Shown: positions 14,412 to 24,759, counted from the stretch's first letter. The stretch: DNA of 64,000 nt from Paenibacillus sp. FSL H8-0548 (GCF_038630985.1 NZ_CP152049.1:624001-688000), one strand, 5' to 3'. Made by a program: numbers and translations. The notes: generated by a model not told the origin, from the letters alone.

Positions 14412-14819
14412 GGGTTGGATGAGATAGATGAAATGAAGCGACAAGGAAGAGTTTGTGATTAGGGACTCCCGTGCGTGAACTGTGACCCATAAGCCATGAA
14501 TTTGGCTAGGACACCCTCTTAATGATTCCAATTAGTGGCTGGCGGTTTTCGGTCATTCGGCCGCGATAAGCACACATAGGTGCTTATCGAAGTAAAACAG
14601 CTTGCTTTCTTGGGCAATAAGCACCTATATGTGCTTATGAGGTCGAATTGAACTTGCAGAAAGAAGGGTCATAACCATGGCTCTATTTAGTGATATCATG
14701 GTACAATATTCCTGGATTTATGAATTTTTATTAATTTTTTGAAAAAGCGATATTTTAAAAAGCGTTCTCAGTATCGTATAGATTCATCTGTTCAGTAAAA
14801 ATGTGGAGGTTCATTTTTG
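14412..14819. other. Intergenic region with a pair of related palindromes
   Basis: No gene is seen in about 400 bases. It holds the palindrome pair at 14566-14638 and, at its end, the ribosome binding site GGAGGT (14805-14810) of the thioredoxin-like gene. Confidence 0.5.
14566..14638. repeat. Two palindromes in mutual inverted orientation
   Basis: 14566-14587 (ATAAGCAC..GTGCTTAT) and 14617-14638 (ATAAGCACCT..GTGCTTAT) are each self-complementary. The second differs by one base from the reverse complement of the first. The layout resembles REP/BIME-type intergenic elements, or a binding site for a dimeric regulator. Confidence 0.6.
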
Positions 14820-15368
14820 ATGAAGGTTAAACTGATGGCGGGAATAGCAGGTTTACTTGTATCGGCAGGATTAATCGTTGGGGGATGGCTCATTTATCAA
14901 TATGTGAATGATGCGGCTTCGCTCGAATATGTGATGTCGGATCATTACGGTGAGCGAATGGTAGACTTCACTCTGGAGGATATCTCCGGTCAGTCAACAG
15001 CTGTATCGGCAACTTCCGGCAAGCCGAAGCTGATAAATTTCTGGACTTCATGGTGTCCAGGCTGCCAGAATGAGGCAGAGGATCTTAACAAAATTTATGC
15101 CAATTATAAAAATAATATTGAAATTATATCCATTAATGTAACGGCGAATGACAGCATGGAGGAGGCGAGTGCCTTCCTGGATGAATACAACGTTCAAATG
15201 CCAAGCTTGTTTGATCAGGACGGGATAGTCGCAGCTCAATATGGAATTACGGCGATTCCGACCAATTATTTTATTAGAGCTGACGGAACTATACTGAAAA
15301 TAACGTATGAAATTTCGGAATCGAGTGCAGACCCGCTCATCAAGGAGCTGCTGGAAGAGGTGAATTGA
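14820..15368 (+). CDS. Membrane-anchored thioredoxin-like protein (TlpA/ResA type)
   Basis: A 182-residue thiol-disulfide oxidoreductase on the outer face of the membrane. An uncleaved or lipid-free signal anchor occupies residues 5-28. The thioredoxin fold starts near DFTLEDISGQ and contains the redox motif WCPGC (Cys79 and Cys82) and the cis-proline segment AIPTNYFI. ResA and related proteins reduce apocytochrome c or other exported thiols; no cytochrome or peptidase partner is nearby to fix the role. GGAGGT at 14805-14810 supports ATG 14820 rather than the TTG three bases earlier. A terminator follows at 15486, so it appears monocistronic. Confidence 0.85.
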   Translation: MKVKLMAGIAGLLVSAGLIVGGWLIYQYVNDAASLEYVMSDHYGERMVDFTLEDISGQSTAVSATSGKPKLINFWTSWCPGCQNEAEDLNKIYANYKNNIEIISINVTANDSMEEASAFLDEYNVQMPSLFDQDGIVAAQYGITAIPTNYFIRADGTILKITYEISESSADPLIKELLEEVN

Positions 15369-15485
15369 CGGCCAAAACTAGAATCTGGCGCGTTACTTTG
15401 GGGTGAAATGTCCAGACGTGCTGCAAGGAGACATATCGCCTGCTGACCACGATCGCTGAATAGGAGTTTATACAATTTTGAACGA

Positions 15486-15526
15486 ACAATCCCTAGACAA
15501 GCTGTTGTTTAGGGATTGTTTTTTGT
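15486..15526 (+). terminator. Intrinsic terminator of the thioredoxin-like gene
   Basis: ACAATCCCTA pairs with TAGGGATTGT, followed by TTTTTTG. A strong rho-independent signal. Confidence 0.85.
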
Positions 15527-15620
15527 CGTTTCGAGCTGTTTCCACGAATACCACCAACCTCTCTTGTATGCTGAATACAGCCAATCAAATCTGTTAAAGA
15601 ATGCTAAGGAGGAAGTTGAA

Positions 15621-17532
15621 ATGAAAAAAATCATTGCATTAGTGATGACTGCTATCTATTTGGTTACACCTATGAATCAAGCTTCAGCACAAGGCAATAT
15701 GGAAACCGTACAGGAAATGGCTCAAAATCTGGCTTCAACGATTGTGTCCGATTATGGGGTAACAAGCTTGCAGTACGCCATTAGGGATTCGGGATCGATT
15801 GTTTTATCGGATAGCGCTGGTGTGTACGATAACGCCACCAACGCTCCAATTACGAAGGACACGATGTTGCTCAGTCAGCAAAATGTATGTGACGGCCGCA
15901 GCGATGATGCTTGCTGATGCCGGCCAGATCGACATCGATCAACCGCTCATCACGTATATCAAGGATTTCACCATGGCAGATGGAAGATATAAGGACATTA
16001 CACCGCATATGCTAATGAATCACTCGTCAGGGCTTTATGGCACGCACTACGAGAATAGCATGCTGTTCGATGACAATGACACCTAGAGTCATGATGAATT
16101 ATTAATGAGGCTGCGATCTGAGAACCTAAAGTCCGATCCAGGTGAATATTCGGTGTATTGCAACGATGGATTTCAACTGCTTGAAATCCTTGTTGAACGA
16201 GTCAGCGGCTTAAGCTATACCGAGTTTCTAGAACAACAGGTTAGCAACCCATTAAATTAAGCTCTACCAAAACGCCGCTTGATTCATTTGACAGAGAAAA
16301 GCTTGCGAAAACCTATTACCCTGCAATGGAGCAGGCATTGCCTGTCGAGAATGGGAACGTCATCGGGGCAGGCGGGATCTACGCCACTGATGAAGAACTA
16401 ACGATTTTCGGAGACGTATTGAGCGGTAATCATCCGAATATTTTATCCGAGAAGTCAGCTATCGCTATGCAAAGCCCTGAATATAAAAATGGTGTATGGG
16501 TATCGGAAGAGACAAACTATTTCTATCGCTGTCCTGTCATCAGGAGGAAGCTCGCTCTATAATAGTTTATTTGCATCTAACGTACTATTAGCATATTTGC
16601 AAGAGAAAGGTAAGATTGATCATATCCTGCCGGATAAAACCTTTGAATCTTCGGTGAAGGTAGACATGCCAGCGGAACAGCTCGCTTATGCCGGCTTATA
16701 TGGTGCAGTAGGCTCAACAATGGAGGTCGCGATTAAGAACGGAGAGATCGATCTTCCGGCTCTTGTAGGGGGAATTATCCCGCCGCAAACCTATATGTAC
16801 ACGGGAAATGGACAATTCACCAACAATGAAGGCAATGTGACGGTAAGCTTTGACAAAGAAACGAATGGCAAAACCTATTTTAAGCTCAACGCGTATTTGG
16901 ATTTCCCTGGAATTGGTCAAACGCTAATGGTTATCTATGACTATCAGAAGCTGGATAGCAATCCTCTGGAAGCTGCAACAAAAGCCGCATGGGAAAAAAG
17001 AAACGCTAAAAATTACTACGCACTGGAGGAAAAGATTACTTCGATGTTCTATCTTTTTCCTGAGATTTTAACAAAGAATATCGTGGTGGATAGCGATAAT
17101 GGCTATGCATCTGGCACTAAAATTTTGGATGAGAATAAAGCGATAAACATCGTTGAAATTCCGGTTATGAGCGGAAGAGATGTTTTTGATTTAAGCTTCT
17201 ATACAAAGAACGACAAGGAATATTTGATGATCGACGGACTGTCCTTCATGAGTGAAGATGATGTGAAACCGATCTATGGCGGGAAAACGTCGATCTCCAC
17301 CATTCAGGCTAGCGGTCATGCCGTATGGTTTAAAATAGATAAAAATTCAGCAGGCAAAGAAATGACTATTGAAGCTCCAGCGAGCGGAGGGGTTATCGTT
17401 TATGATGAAGATGGGGTGCTTGTATATTCCTCGATCATAAACGCGGAGCATTCGGTTGTGCTGCCTGAAGGCGGAATGATTGTTTTGGGCGGAGAGGCTC
17501 AGGATGTATTTCAGATTAGCATGAAGAAGTAG
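15621..17532 (+). pseudogene. Broken serine hydrolase of the beta-lactamase/PBP4*-like family
   Basis: The parts of one exported serine hydrolase lie in changing frames. A signal peptide (ending ASA) and N-terminal domain run from 15621. A shift near 15880 leads into the frame with the SVSK nucleophile motif and AAAMMLADAG. An in-frame TAG at 16084-16086 follows, then the YCN motif. A further shift near 16255 leads to GGIYATDEELTIFGD and another near 16525 into VLSSGGSSLYNSLF and the long C-terminal domain ending at 17532. Three shifts and one stop rule out a functional product. GGAGG precedes ATG 15621. The gene once encoded about 630 residues, similar to class-C-like or D-aminopeptidase-like proteins. 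Confidence 0.85.
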
Positions 17533-17557
17533 ATATTACTCTTTCTTCTCGTAACAA

Positions 17558-17605
17558 AACAGCGGCATTCTAGGACTTGTTTTCTTGTCCTTGGATGTCG
17601 CTGTT
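17558..17605. terminator. Hairpin between convergent genes
   Basis: AACAGCGGCATTC (17558-17570) pairs with GGATGTCGCTGTT (17593-17605) with some wobbles, plus an inner AGGAC/GTCCT stem. It can serve the serine-hydrolase remnant and the convergent dioxygenase gene. A partial copy of the left arm and loop lies at 19497-19525. Confidence 0.55.
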
Positions 17606-17629
17606 TCTCGTATTGGGGTGAGATTCCCT

Positions 17630-18469
17630 TTATATCATCTCGATCGCTGGCTTCGTTGTGTATACCACTGGGAAATGTTCACCCTGAAGAATTTCTCCAG
17701 CCTTCACGTTTACGTAATCGAGCATCACGTGATTGGAAGAAGGCTCGTATTTCGTATGGCCTGGCATGTAGTGGACCGCAATTGCTCGGCGATGCAGCTC
17801 GGAGCGGTTGTGAGGGCTGCCGTGCCAAGTCATACAGTGATGATAGCCAACCTGTCCCTTCTTGATCTCAAAAGGCACGGCCTTTACAACAGCGTCCTTT
17901 TGCAGCAAATCGGGCTGTTTATGGAATGGCATGAAGTTTTTGTCACTGGCCAAATATTTCTGATGATTTCCCCACTTATGGCTGCCGGGAACCATCCACA
18001 TACAGCCGTTTTCGATGACTGCATCGTCCAGCGCTACCCATGCACTGACAAGATCGGCTGGCTGTATGATTGGCCAAAGTGGATGATCTTGATGCCAACC
18101 GGTCGGTCCGCCTGATACCGGAGGCTTGTATTGGACTTGATCGTGCCAGATGCGAACGGTATCAGTTCTGGAAAGCTGTGCAATCTCCTCGCAAATCCGA
18201 GGGTTTGATGCATGCTTGAAGAAGACATCGCTCGCCATCCAAATGTTTACGATTTGTACAACGCGCTCGCTTACCGTCATTTTCATATTGTCGTAGAGTG
18301 ACCCCGCATCCGCCATGTTATGATTGAGTACTGGTTTATTGACTTTTTTGCCGTCCATAACGTCTTGCAGTTCACTGCGAAGCACCTCAACCTCTTCATT
18401 GCTTAATACGACATCCCCTTTAAGAAATCCGTCCTGATCAAACTGCTTCACTTGCGCTTCCGTTAACAT
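17630..18469 (-). CDS. Phytanoyl-CoA dioxygenase (PhyH)-family Fe(II)/2-oxoglutarate oxygenase
   Basis: A 279-residue member of the PhyH family of non-haem iron oxygenases. The iron ligands are visible: the HxD pair in GWHQDHPLWP (His126, Asp128) and the distal His in TWHGSPHNRS (about His216). The Arg in the following RRAIAVHYMP should bind 2-oxoglutarate. Length and start are normal for the family, with GGAGGTG before the ATG. It is transcribed divergently from the AraC regulator at 18609, probably its activator. The substrate is unknown. Bacterial relatives hydroxylate small metabolites, and phytanoyl-CoA itself is unlikely here. Confidence 0.85.
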   Translation of the reverse strand: MLTEAQVKQFDQDGFLKGDVVLSNEEVEVLRSELQDVMDGKKVNKPVLNHNMADAGSLYDNMKMTVSERVVQIVNIWMASDVFFKHASNPRICEEIAQLSRTDTVRIWHDQVQYKPPVSGGPTGWHQDHPLWPIIQPADLVSAWVALDDAVIENGCMWMVPGSHKWGNHQKYLASDKNFMPFHKQPDLLQKDAVVKAVPFEIKKGQVGYHHCMTWHGSPHNRSELHRRAIAVHYMPGHTKYEPSSNHVMLDYVNVKAGEILQGEHFPVVYTTKPAIEMI

Positions 18470-18608
18470 GATTCAACGCACCTCCATGATAATGAAGTTG
18501 ATTTTGTATACGCTTTAAATATACATTAGTAGCAATGAATAATATTTAGACAAATAACGGGGAGATTTATGTTTTTTCAAGATTTAGATGTCAGGAGGAC
18601 TGATCTAT

Positions 18609-19496
18609 TTGCATTTAGGCTCGCTTTACGATTGTAGCCCTGCAGTTAATTTCGCTAGCCGCGATGCGGCAAACGCGAATGTGCAATGGGGGCCGCGGAT
18701 CATCCCTGACTGGCAGTTTTTTTATATCATATCCGGTGAAGCCTCTCTGGAGATGGGGCGGAGCCGGTACCGCATTTCACCCGGTGAGTGCGTAATGCTT
18801 GGGCCGCTCAATGCCCATTTGCTTGAGACGACGAAGGCTACCGAATACTATAGTGTTCATTTTGCATTCCGTAGTGATTCCCCCATACCCGTACACCCTG
18901 GCTATTTAATTCGTGAAGCGGATACGGAGCAGCTGGCGATGGAGCTGAAGCGGTATCGCATCGCGATTCCAGGCGAGACGGATCTCGAACTGCCGAGGCA
19001 CTTCTCGATCATCCTCGCGGAGCAGATATTTGCCCGCATCGTTAGAGAGTACAGTAGAGAATATATCGCCTATCCATTCGCACTGCGTACTCTGATGATG
19101 GAGCTGCTGACGCTCGTTGTCCGATCAACTATGAGTACACAGACGGATGACCCAGTGAGAAAGACTGGACCGGCGCTGGATGCAATGCGTGAACAACCAG
19201 CCAGGCATTGGACAGTAAGTGAGCTGGCGGAGCTGTGCGGCTACCATCCGGGCTATTTCACCGTCATCTTCCATCAGGAGATGGGGCAGAAACCGAAGCA
19301 GTACATGATATCTGAGAGGATTAAGCAGGCAAAGCAGGCGCTGCTGCGGGGAGAACCCATCGAAGCGATTGCTAATGCGCTCGGTTATGCGAGCATTCAC
19401 TATTTCAGCAATAATTTTAAGAAAGAGACAGGTCTCTCACCCAGCGAGTTTAGGCAGTTGCCCAATGCCGCCAAATCAAAGGACCGTAAAGAATAA
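18609..19496 (+). CDS. AraC-family transcriptional regulator (cupin-type sensor)
   Basis: A 295-residue regulator with an N-terminal cupin sensor domain (WQFFYIISGEASLEMG, YRISPGECVMLGP) and a C-terminal double helix-turn-helix at about residues 190-290 (WTVSELAELCGYHPGYFTVIFHQEMGQKPKQYM and IEAIANALGYASIHYFSNNFKKETGLSPSEFR). TTG 18609 has AGGAGG at 18593-18598. The upstream ATG at 18588 lacks a site. It is divergent from the PhyH-type oxygenase gene, with about 140 bases between them. This suggests local control of that gene, perhaps in response to a sugar-derived ligand. It also precedes the sensor kinase of the mannoside locus by 65 bases. Confidence 0.85.
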   Translation: MHLGSLYDCSPAVNFASRDAANANVQWGPRIIPDWQFFYIISGEASLEMGRSRYRISPGECVMLGPLNAHLLETTKATEYYSVHFAFRSDSPIPVHPGYLIREADTEQLAMELKRYRIAIPGETDLELPRHFSIILAEQIFARIVREYSREYIAYPFALRTLMMELLTLVVRSTMSTQTDDPVRKTGPALDAMREQPARHWTVSELAELCGYHPGYFTVIFHQEMGQKPKQYMISERIKQAKQALLRGEPIEAIANALGYASIHYFSNNFKKETGLSPSEFRQLPNAAKSKDRKE

Positions 19497-19561
19497 AACA
19501 GCGGTAGTCTAGGACTTATTTTCTCATCCACCACCAGAATCAGAACAGAGGAGATCCGAAA

Positions 19562-21316
19562 TTGAAAAACTTATTTCATATCCGCAAGACAATACTCGTT
19601 AATCTCATAACTATGTTTGTCATATTAAATGCACCGATTTATTTGTTTACTGTGTATATGAACCATCAAGTCGAGCAAAGTATCTTGCAGCGGTCTATGG
19701 ATGCGATCCATTTGAATGCGCGTTATTTTCTTAAGAGCTTTGAGACCGAGATCGAGCGTATAGACAGCCTCAAGAATAGTTATTTAGTGCATGAGGATTT
19801 CTTAAAGCTTGCTAACGAAGGGCCGTTTATGGAACCCTATACGAAGAGTGAGCTTATCTTATCTGTGAAGGACAAGCTGGATTTGTTGAAAACCTCCAGT
19901 CCATTCGTGCAGGAAATAAAAGTGTACTTCCCTTCTCTGAAGAGAGGTGTGTTCGCCAGCAGTTACGAGGATCGTATGTCAGAAGATGAAATTTCCAGAA
20001 TAACGGAATCCTATTTGACGAATGCAATGCTTTATGGTTACGGCTCATCATTAGCTATGGGCGGGTTGAATCCTGTACCTATGAAAATAGATAATATCGC
20101 TTTTGCGATGGAAATTGTGCTTTCTCAGCCGACGATTGAATTGATGCTTAGCGAGATTGGAAGTCTTAATTCTTACGAAAATGGATCTGCCATGCTGTTC
20201 AGCCCAGAACTCGAATGGGTAATATCCGACAGTCCAGAGCTGATGGATAACCATTCTTTGAAACAGCGAATGTATGCCATGCAATCCGGGTCAAAGCAGC
20301 CAGCTTATGACCAAATGAACCTTAACGGCACTGAATATATGGTAGTTGACGAGGTGTCTGAAAAACTGGGCGTTCATCTTATGGTTACGGTTCCCAAATC
20401 AGAGATGACCGGCATGCTGAGCAGGTACAAATATACGTATTTTGTTATTTTAATGGCTTCCTTACTTCTTGTGCTCGTATTCAGTTATGCAATCTATCGT
20501 TTGATTCATCGCCCCTTTCAAAGCTTGCTGGCCGGACTTCGACGAGTTGAAAAAGGGGATTACGATGTTGTTCTCAGTACCCGCAAGGGAGATGAATTTT
20601 CTACCGTATACCGTCAATTCAATTCCATGGCAGGCCGAATCAAAATTCTGATTCAAGAGGTTTTTGAGCATAAAATTCGTTTGCAGTCATCGGAGCTAAA
20701 GCAGCTGCAATCTCAAATTAATCCTCATTTTCTTTATAATAGCTATTACGTTGTTTATCGCCTTGCCCAAAATCATGATCTAGAAAAAGTGGTGGAATAC
20801 ACTCGCTTTCTTGGAGACTATTTCAAATACATTACAAGAAATGCATCCGACATCGTGAATCTTGCTGATGAATTTCATCATGCACAGGCATATATTCAAA
20901 TTCAGATGATCCGGTTTTCGAAACGGATAATCACAGAATCAGACGGGCTTCCGGCTGGCGTAGAGTCTTTGCAGGTACCAAAGTTGATTTTGCAGCCGTT
21001 GATTGAAAATGCTTACACGCATGGCTTGGGAAGCAAGCTCTCTGATGGCTTTTTAAAAATATCATTTGTGCGTGAGGAACAGCGGCTCAAAATTGTGATT
21101 GAGGACAACGGAAATGAGCTTACAGACACTGCGCTGGCAGAGCTTCACACGCAATTAATGCGATCGAACGATGATCTCATTTATGAGACGACCGGACTAA
21201 TCAACGTGCATAAACGGCTGCAGCTAAAGTTCGGCAAGGATTATGGCTTGCATTTGGAACGCAGCAAATTGGGCGGGTTGAGCATTACGATCACCATTCC
21301 TGAGCATCAGGAATAA
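19562..21316 (+). CDS. YesM-type sensor histidine kinase
   Basis: A 584-residue membrane kinase with TM1 at about residues 12-32, an extracellular sensor domain of dCache type, TM2 at about 293-316, a HAMP domain, and the His_kinase domain with the phospho-acceptor in QINPHFLYN (His389). The C-terminal HATPase contains LQPLIENAYTHGLG. TTG 19562 follows GAGGAG with normal spacing. The response regulator begins 21 bases after the stop, forming a two-component operon. By analogy with YesMN and related pairs it should sense an extracellular sugar or oligosaccharide and switch on the adjacent importer. Confidence 0.9.
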   Translation: MKNLFHIRKTILVNLITMFVILNAPIYLFTVYMNHQVEQSILQRSMDAIHLNARYFLKSFETEIERIDSLKNSYLVHEDFLKLANEGPFMEPYTKSELILSVKDKLDLLKTSSPFVQEIKVYFPSLKRGVFASSYEDRMSEDEISRITESYLTNAMLYGYGSSLAMGGLNPVPMKIDNIAFAMEIVLSQPTIELMLSEIGSLNSYENGSAMLFSPELEWVISDSPELMDNHSLKQRMYAMQSGSKQPAYDQMNLNGTEYMVVDEVSEKLGVHLMVTVPKSEMTGMLSRYKYTYFVILMASLLLVLVFSYAIYRLIHRPFQSLLAGLRRVEKGDYDVVLSTRKGDEFSTVYRQFNSMAGRIKILIQEVFEHKIRLQSSELKQLQSQINPHFLYNSYYVVYRLAQNHDLEKVVEYTRFLGDYFKYITRNASDIVNLADEFHHAQAYIQIQMIRFSKRIITESDGLPAGVESLQVPKLILQPLIENAYTHGLGSKLSDGFLKISFVREEQRLKIVIEDNGNELTDTALAELHTQLMRSNDDLIYETTGLINVHKRLQLKFGKDYGLHLERSKLGGLSITITIPEHQE

Positions 21317-21336
21317 TTAACGGAGGATGAAACTAT

Positions 21337-22965
21337 ATGATGTATAAATTAATGATTGTGGATGACGAGCCATTGTTCACGGATGGTTTGGCCGAATGCT
21401 TGCGGGACATGCGTGACCCGGAATGGGAAATAATAAAGGCTTATCACGCTCAAGAGGCTTTGCAGTACATGGAGAGAACGCCAGCGGATATTATGCTGCT
21501 GGATATTCGTATGCCAGGAATGACAGGATTGGAGCTTCATCGGCAAATTCAAGTGCGCTGGCCGAGATGCAAGGTGATTTACTTAACCGGCAATGACGAA
21601 TTTAGTTATGTGCAGGAAGCGCTGCGGCAAGGCGGGGTAGAGTACATTTTAAAGACCGAGGGTGACGAAGTTATCATGGAAGCTTTGCAGAAAGCTGCCT
21701 ATGAACTGCAAGCGGAGCTGCAAAAGGAGCAATGGGTGGAGGAAGCAAGAGAACGATGGTTTCAGGCCAAGGCCTCACTTCGTAAATCTTTGTTAATGGA
21801 TGCGGTTAATGGATATTCCGAGGAAGAGGGACAGCTTGCTATTTCGTTCGAGGAGCTTGATATTCCGCTGCGAGCCGATCTACCAGTACTTATCGTATTG
21901 GGAAAAGTTGATCATTGGCCGTCAAAAATCAAAACCACGGATTGTAACTTGTTTTTATTCGCCATTCAAAATATTGCGCAGGATTTGCTCTGTCAATCTA
22001 CAAATGTTTTCTCAGTTGACAGTGACCGATCACATATCCTTTGGTTTCTTCAACCGAAAGATTTGAATATCTCGCATGAACGCTTAATCTATTACACCGA
22101 GGGCATAATGGGGCAAGTGCAGGAGAAATGCAAGACACTGCTTCAATTGGATATTTCTCTGGTGATGAGTGACAGCATTGTTCCGTTCGGAGAAATCGAT
22201 ATGCAATACCATCGTCTAAAAAACGTAATGTTTCGACATTTTGGACTGCAGCGCCAAATTTTTGTTACTGACCGCAAGCATCCACAGGAAGAGGAATGCT
22301 CGGAGAAAACGCTGCCTGGCAAGAGAATAACGGGTTTGAAGTATGCGCTCGAGCACAATCAAAAACATGAATTTCTGCAGCAAGTTATGCAATTAGCCGA
22401 CTTATCCACGCCTCTTCAGACGGATACGGAATGGCAACAAGCCGAAGTGTATTTCGAGCTGGTTTCCCTTGCATTAGCAACGATCCAGAAACTGGATATG
22501 AAATATGAAGTGGAGTCCAGATTTGACCTGTCTTCCATTCTTAAAGGCGTTTATAGCTTGAAATGGGATGTTTTTCTTCATGAGTATCGTGATATTATGG
22601 CCTATATTTTTGACAGCCGTACACAAGAATGGGAGCTTCAAAATACAGATTTGGTCTTGCAAATTAAGAAGTTTATTGATGAAAATCTTCATTTGGATCT
22701 TTCCTTGACTAAAATCGCTGAGCACGTAGCCTATCATCCTGCTTATTTGTCACGCTTGTACAAGCAGTTAGCCGGGAAAAACTTATCGGATGCCATAACA
22801 GAAATGCGCATAAAACGCGCAGAACAATTGCTGCTGGATACGTCCTTGAAAGTGCATGAAATCGGAAAGGCTATCGGTTTTGAATCGCCGCGATATTTCA
22901 CCAAGTTCTTCAAGATGAATAACGGGTTTACCCCGCAGGAATTTAGAGAGCGCTACATCAAATAA
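21337..22965 (+). CDS. YesN-type response regulator with AraC DNA-binding domain
   Basis: A 542-residue regulator partnered with the preceding kinase. The receiver domain spans residues 1-125, with the acidic cluster DDE at 9-11 and phospho-acceptor Asp56 in LLDIRMPGMTG. A poorly conserved middle region is followed by the AraC-type double helix-turn-helix at about 440-542 (LSLTKIAEHVAYHPAYLSRLYKQLAGKNLSDAI, EIGKAIGFESPRYFTKFFKMNNGFTPQEFR). GGAGG is well placed before two tandem ATGs at 21337 and 21340. It probably activates the importer and mannosidase genes starting 126 bases downstream. Confidence 0.9.
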   Translation: MMYKLMIVDDEPLFTDGLAECLRDMRDPEWEIIKAYHAQEALQYMERTPADIMLLDIRMPGMTGLELHRQIQVRWPRCKVIYLTGNDEFSYVQEALRQGGVEYILKTEGDEVIMEALQKAAYELQAELQKEQWVEEARERWFQAKASLRKSLLMDAVNGYSEEEGQLAISFEELDIPLRADLPVLIVLGKVDHWPSKIKTTDCNLFLFAIQNIAQDLLCQSTNVFSVDSDRSHILWFLQPKDLNISHERLIYYTEGIMGQVQEKCKTLLQLDISLVMSDSIVPFGEIDMQYHRLKNVMFRHFGLQRQIFVTDRKHPQEEECSEKTLPGKRITGLKYALEHNQKHEFLQQVMQLADLSTPLQTDTEWQQAEVYFELVSLALATIQKLDMKYEVESRFDLSSILKGVYSLKWDVFLHEYRDIMAYIFDSRTQEWELQNTDLVLQIKKFIDENLHLDLSLTKIAEHVAYHPAYLSRLYKQLAGKNLSDAITEMRIKRAEQLLLDTSLKVHEIGKAIGFESPRYFTKFFKMNNGFTPQEFRERYIK

Positions 22966-23091
22966 AAATCGTCGCGTAAGAGAGAAGTTAACAAAAGACT
23001 ACGATGTCAACATTGTATGCGTTCTCACTTTGAATAGCGGATGCTAAGATTACTCACGAGGCTAATTATCCTATTTAAGCGGGGGGAAAAT

Positions 23092-24759
23092 ATGAGAACA
23101 AACAGATGGGTCATTATGGTATTGTTAGCAGTTTCGTTGGTTGTATCCGCATGTGGAAACGGCAATAATACGAACAACGAAGGTTCTACCGAATCGAAAG
23201 GCAACAACACGGGAACGAATCAGAACGGTTCAGGAGAACAAGCGGGATTGATTGAGGTGCATGCAGCCACCCATTCGGAACAAAATTGGAGATTTCCGGA
23301 AGGGGACAGCTTCGAAGACAATGCTTGGACCAGAGGGTATGAGAAAGAGCTGGGTATCAAGCTCGTTTACGATTGGACGACAGCATCAGGCAACTATTTT
23401 AACAAAATGAATATTTCTATTGCTTCTAGTGACTTGCCGGATATATTCGTGGTCAACGGAGCCCAATTAATGCGTTTGGCTGAGGCAGGACAGCTTGCAG
23501 ACCTGACTGAGGTTTATGGTGAATACGCGACGCCTTTCACGAAAGAACTGACGGAAGGAGATGGAGGCCTTGGCTTGGGAGCTGCTACCTATGAGGGGAA
23601 GCTCATTGGTCTGCCTAAACTTTCATCAACGATTTATAGTCTGCCGATGGTATGGCTGCGGACGGATTGGATGGACAAATTGGGACTGCCGGAACCGAAA
23701 AGCATGCAGGACATCATTGCGATTTCAGAGGCATTCGCTAATGAAGACCCGGACGGAAACGGAAAGGCTGACACGTTTGGACTTCCGCTAAACAAGGATC
23801 TCTATGGCGGTATCGCTTCTTTAAACGGGTTTTTTAATAGCTTTCATGCATATCCGCAAACTTGGATCGAAGACAGTACAGGAAAAACGGTTTATGGCAG
23901 TACACTTCCTGAGATGAGAACTGCGTTGGAAGAATTGAAGAAAATGTATGAGAAGGGCTTAATTGACCCCGAATTTGGTGTAAAAGACACAGATAAGGTT
24001 ATCGATGATTTCGTAAATAATAAATTCGGCATGGTTTTTGGACACAATTGGGTACCGCTCAACTTCATTGACATGAAGAAAAAGAATCCGGAAGCCGATT
24101 GGAAAGCTTATCCGCTTCTTTCCGTTGATGATCAAACGGCGCTTGGCAGTGTGGGTTTCCCTGCATCGGAATTCACGGTAGTCCGCAAAGGCTTCAAAAA
24201 TCCTGAAGCAGTGGTCAAGATGCTCAATTTCTATCAGGAAAAGCGTTATGGGGCGACTAAGGATGAAGCTGTATACAATCCAAACGATGCTAACGGCGAT
24301 CAGACTCACGTTTACACATCTGCTTTTGTCATGTCGGATAAAGCCAATAATGTGACGATCTCCGATCTTAAAAATTTGGCTGAGGCAGTAACGAAAGAGG
24401 ATAAAAGCATTTTGACCGATTACATTCCGGAGTATAGCAAGATGGTTGAATTTAAAAACAATAACGACCTCTCCGGTTGGGCATCCACGCGCCAGGGTGG
24501 TCCTGAAGATTCTGGATTCTCCATCTTAATTAAATCCTATGACTCTAATGCTTACGTTTCTACTAAATTCGGAGGCCAAACCGATACCATGTCCTCGAAA
24601 TGGAGCACGCTGGATAAGCTTGAGAAAGAAACATTTACGAAAATCATTCTCGGGTTCGCAGACATATCCGCATTTGACGAATACGTTAATAAGTGGAATG
24701 CGCTTGGAGGAGAGCAAATAACGAAAGAAATTAACGCTGAGCTCTCTTCGCAGAAATAG
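23092..24759 (+). CDS. Sugar-binding lipoprotein of an Lpl-type ABC importer
   Basis: A 555-residue extracellular solute-binding lipoprotein (SBP family 1, LplA-like). The signal peptide ends in the lipobox VSAC with lipidated Cys21, followed by an Asn/Gly/Ser-rich spacer. Long binding proteins of this kind commonly bind oligosaccharides. ATG 23092 is preceded by GGGGGGAAAAT and is preferred over the ATG at 23041. The two permease genes follow, with a hairpin between that may let this gene be expressed more than the permeases. No ATPase is encoded; a shared MsmX-type ATPase elsewhere is expected for this class. Confidence 0.9.
   Translation: MRTNRWVIMVLLAVSLVVSACGNGNNTNNEGSTESKGNNTGTNQNGSGEQAGLIEVHAATHSEQNWRFPEGDSFEDNAWTRGYEKELGIKLVYDWTTASGNYFNKMNISIASSDLPDIFVVNGAQLMRLAEAGQLADLTEVYGEYATPFTKELTEGDGGLGLGAATYEGKLIGLPKLSSTIYSLPMVWLRTDWMDKLGLPEPKSMQDIIAISEAFANEDPDGNGKADTFGLPLNKDLYGGIASLNGFFNSFHAYPQTWIEDSTGKTVYGSTLPEMRTALEELKKMYEKGLIDPEFGVKDTDKVIDDFVNNKFGMVFGHNWVPLNFIDMKKKNPEADWKAYPLLSVDDQTALGSVGFPASEFTVVRKGFKNPEAVVKMLNFYQEKRYGATKDEAVYNPNDANGDQTHVYTSAFVMSDKANNVTISDLKNLAEAVTKEDKSILTDYIPEYSKMVEFKNNNDLSGWASTRQGGPEDSGFSILIKSYDSNAYVSTKFGGQTDTMSSKWSTLDKLEKETFTKIILGFADISAFDEYVNKWNALGGEQITKEINAELSSQK

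Noticed and set aside
19497..19525. Possible terminator after the AraC gene, similar to the left arm at 17558
   Set aside because: The left arm and loop resemble the hairpin at 17558-17605, but the complementary right arm is missing, so no stable hairpin forms.
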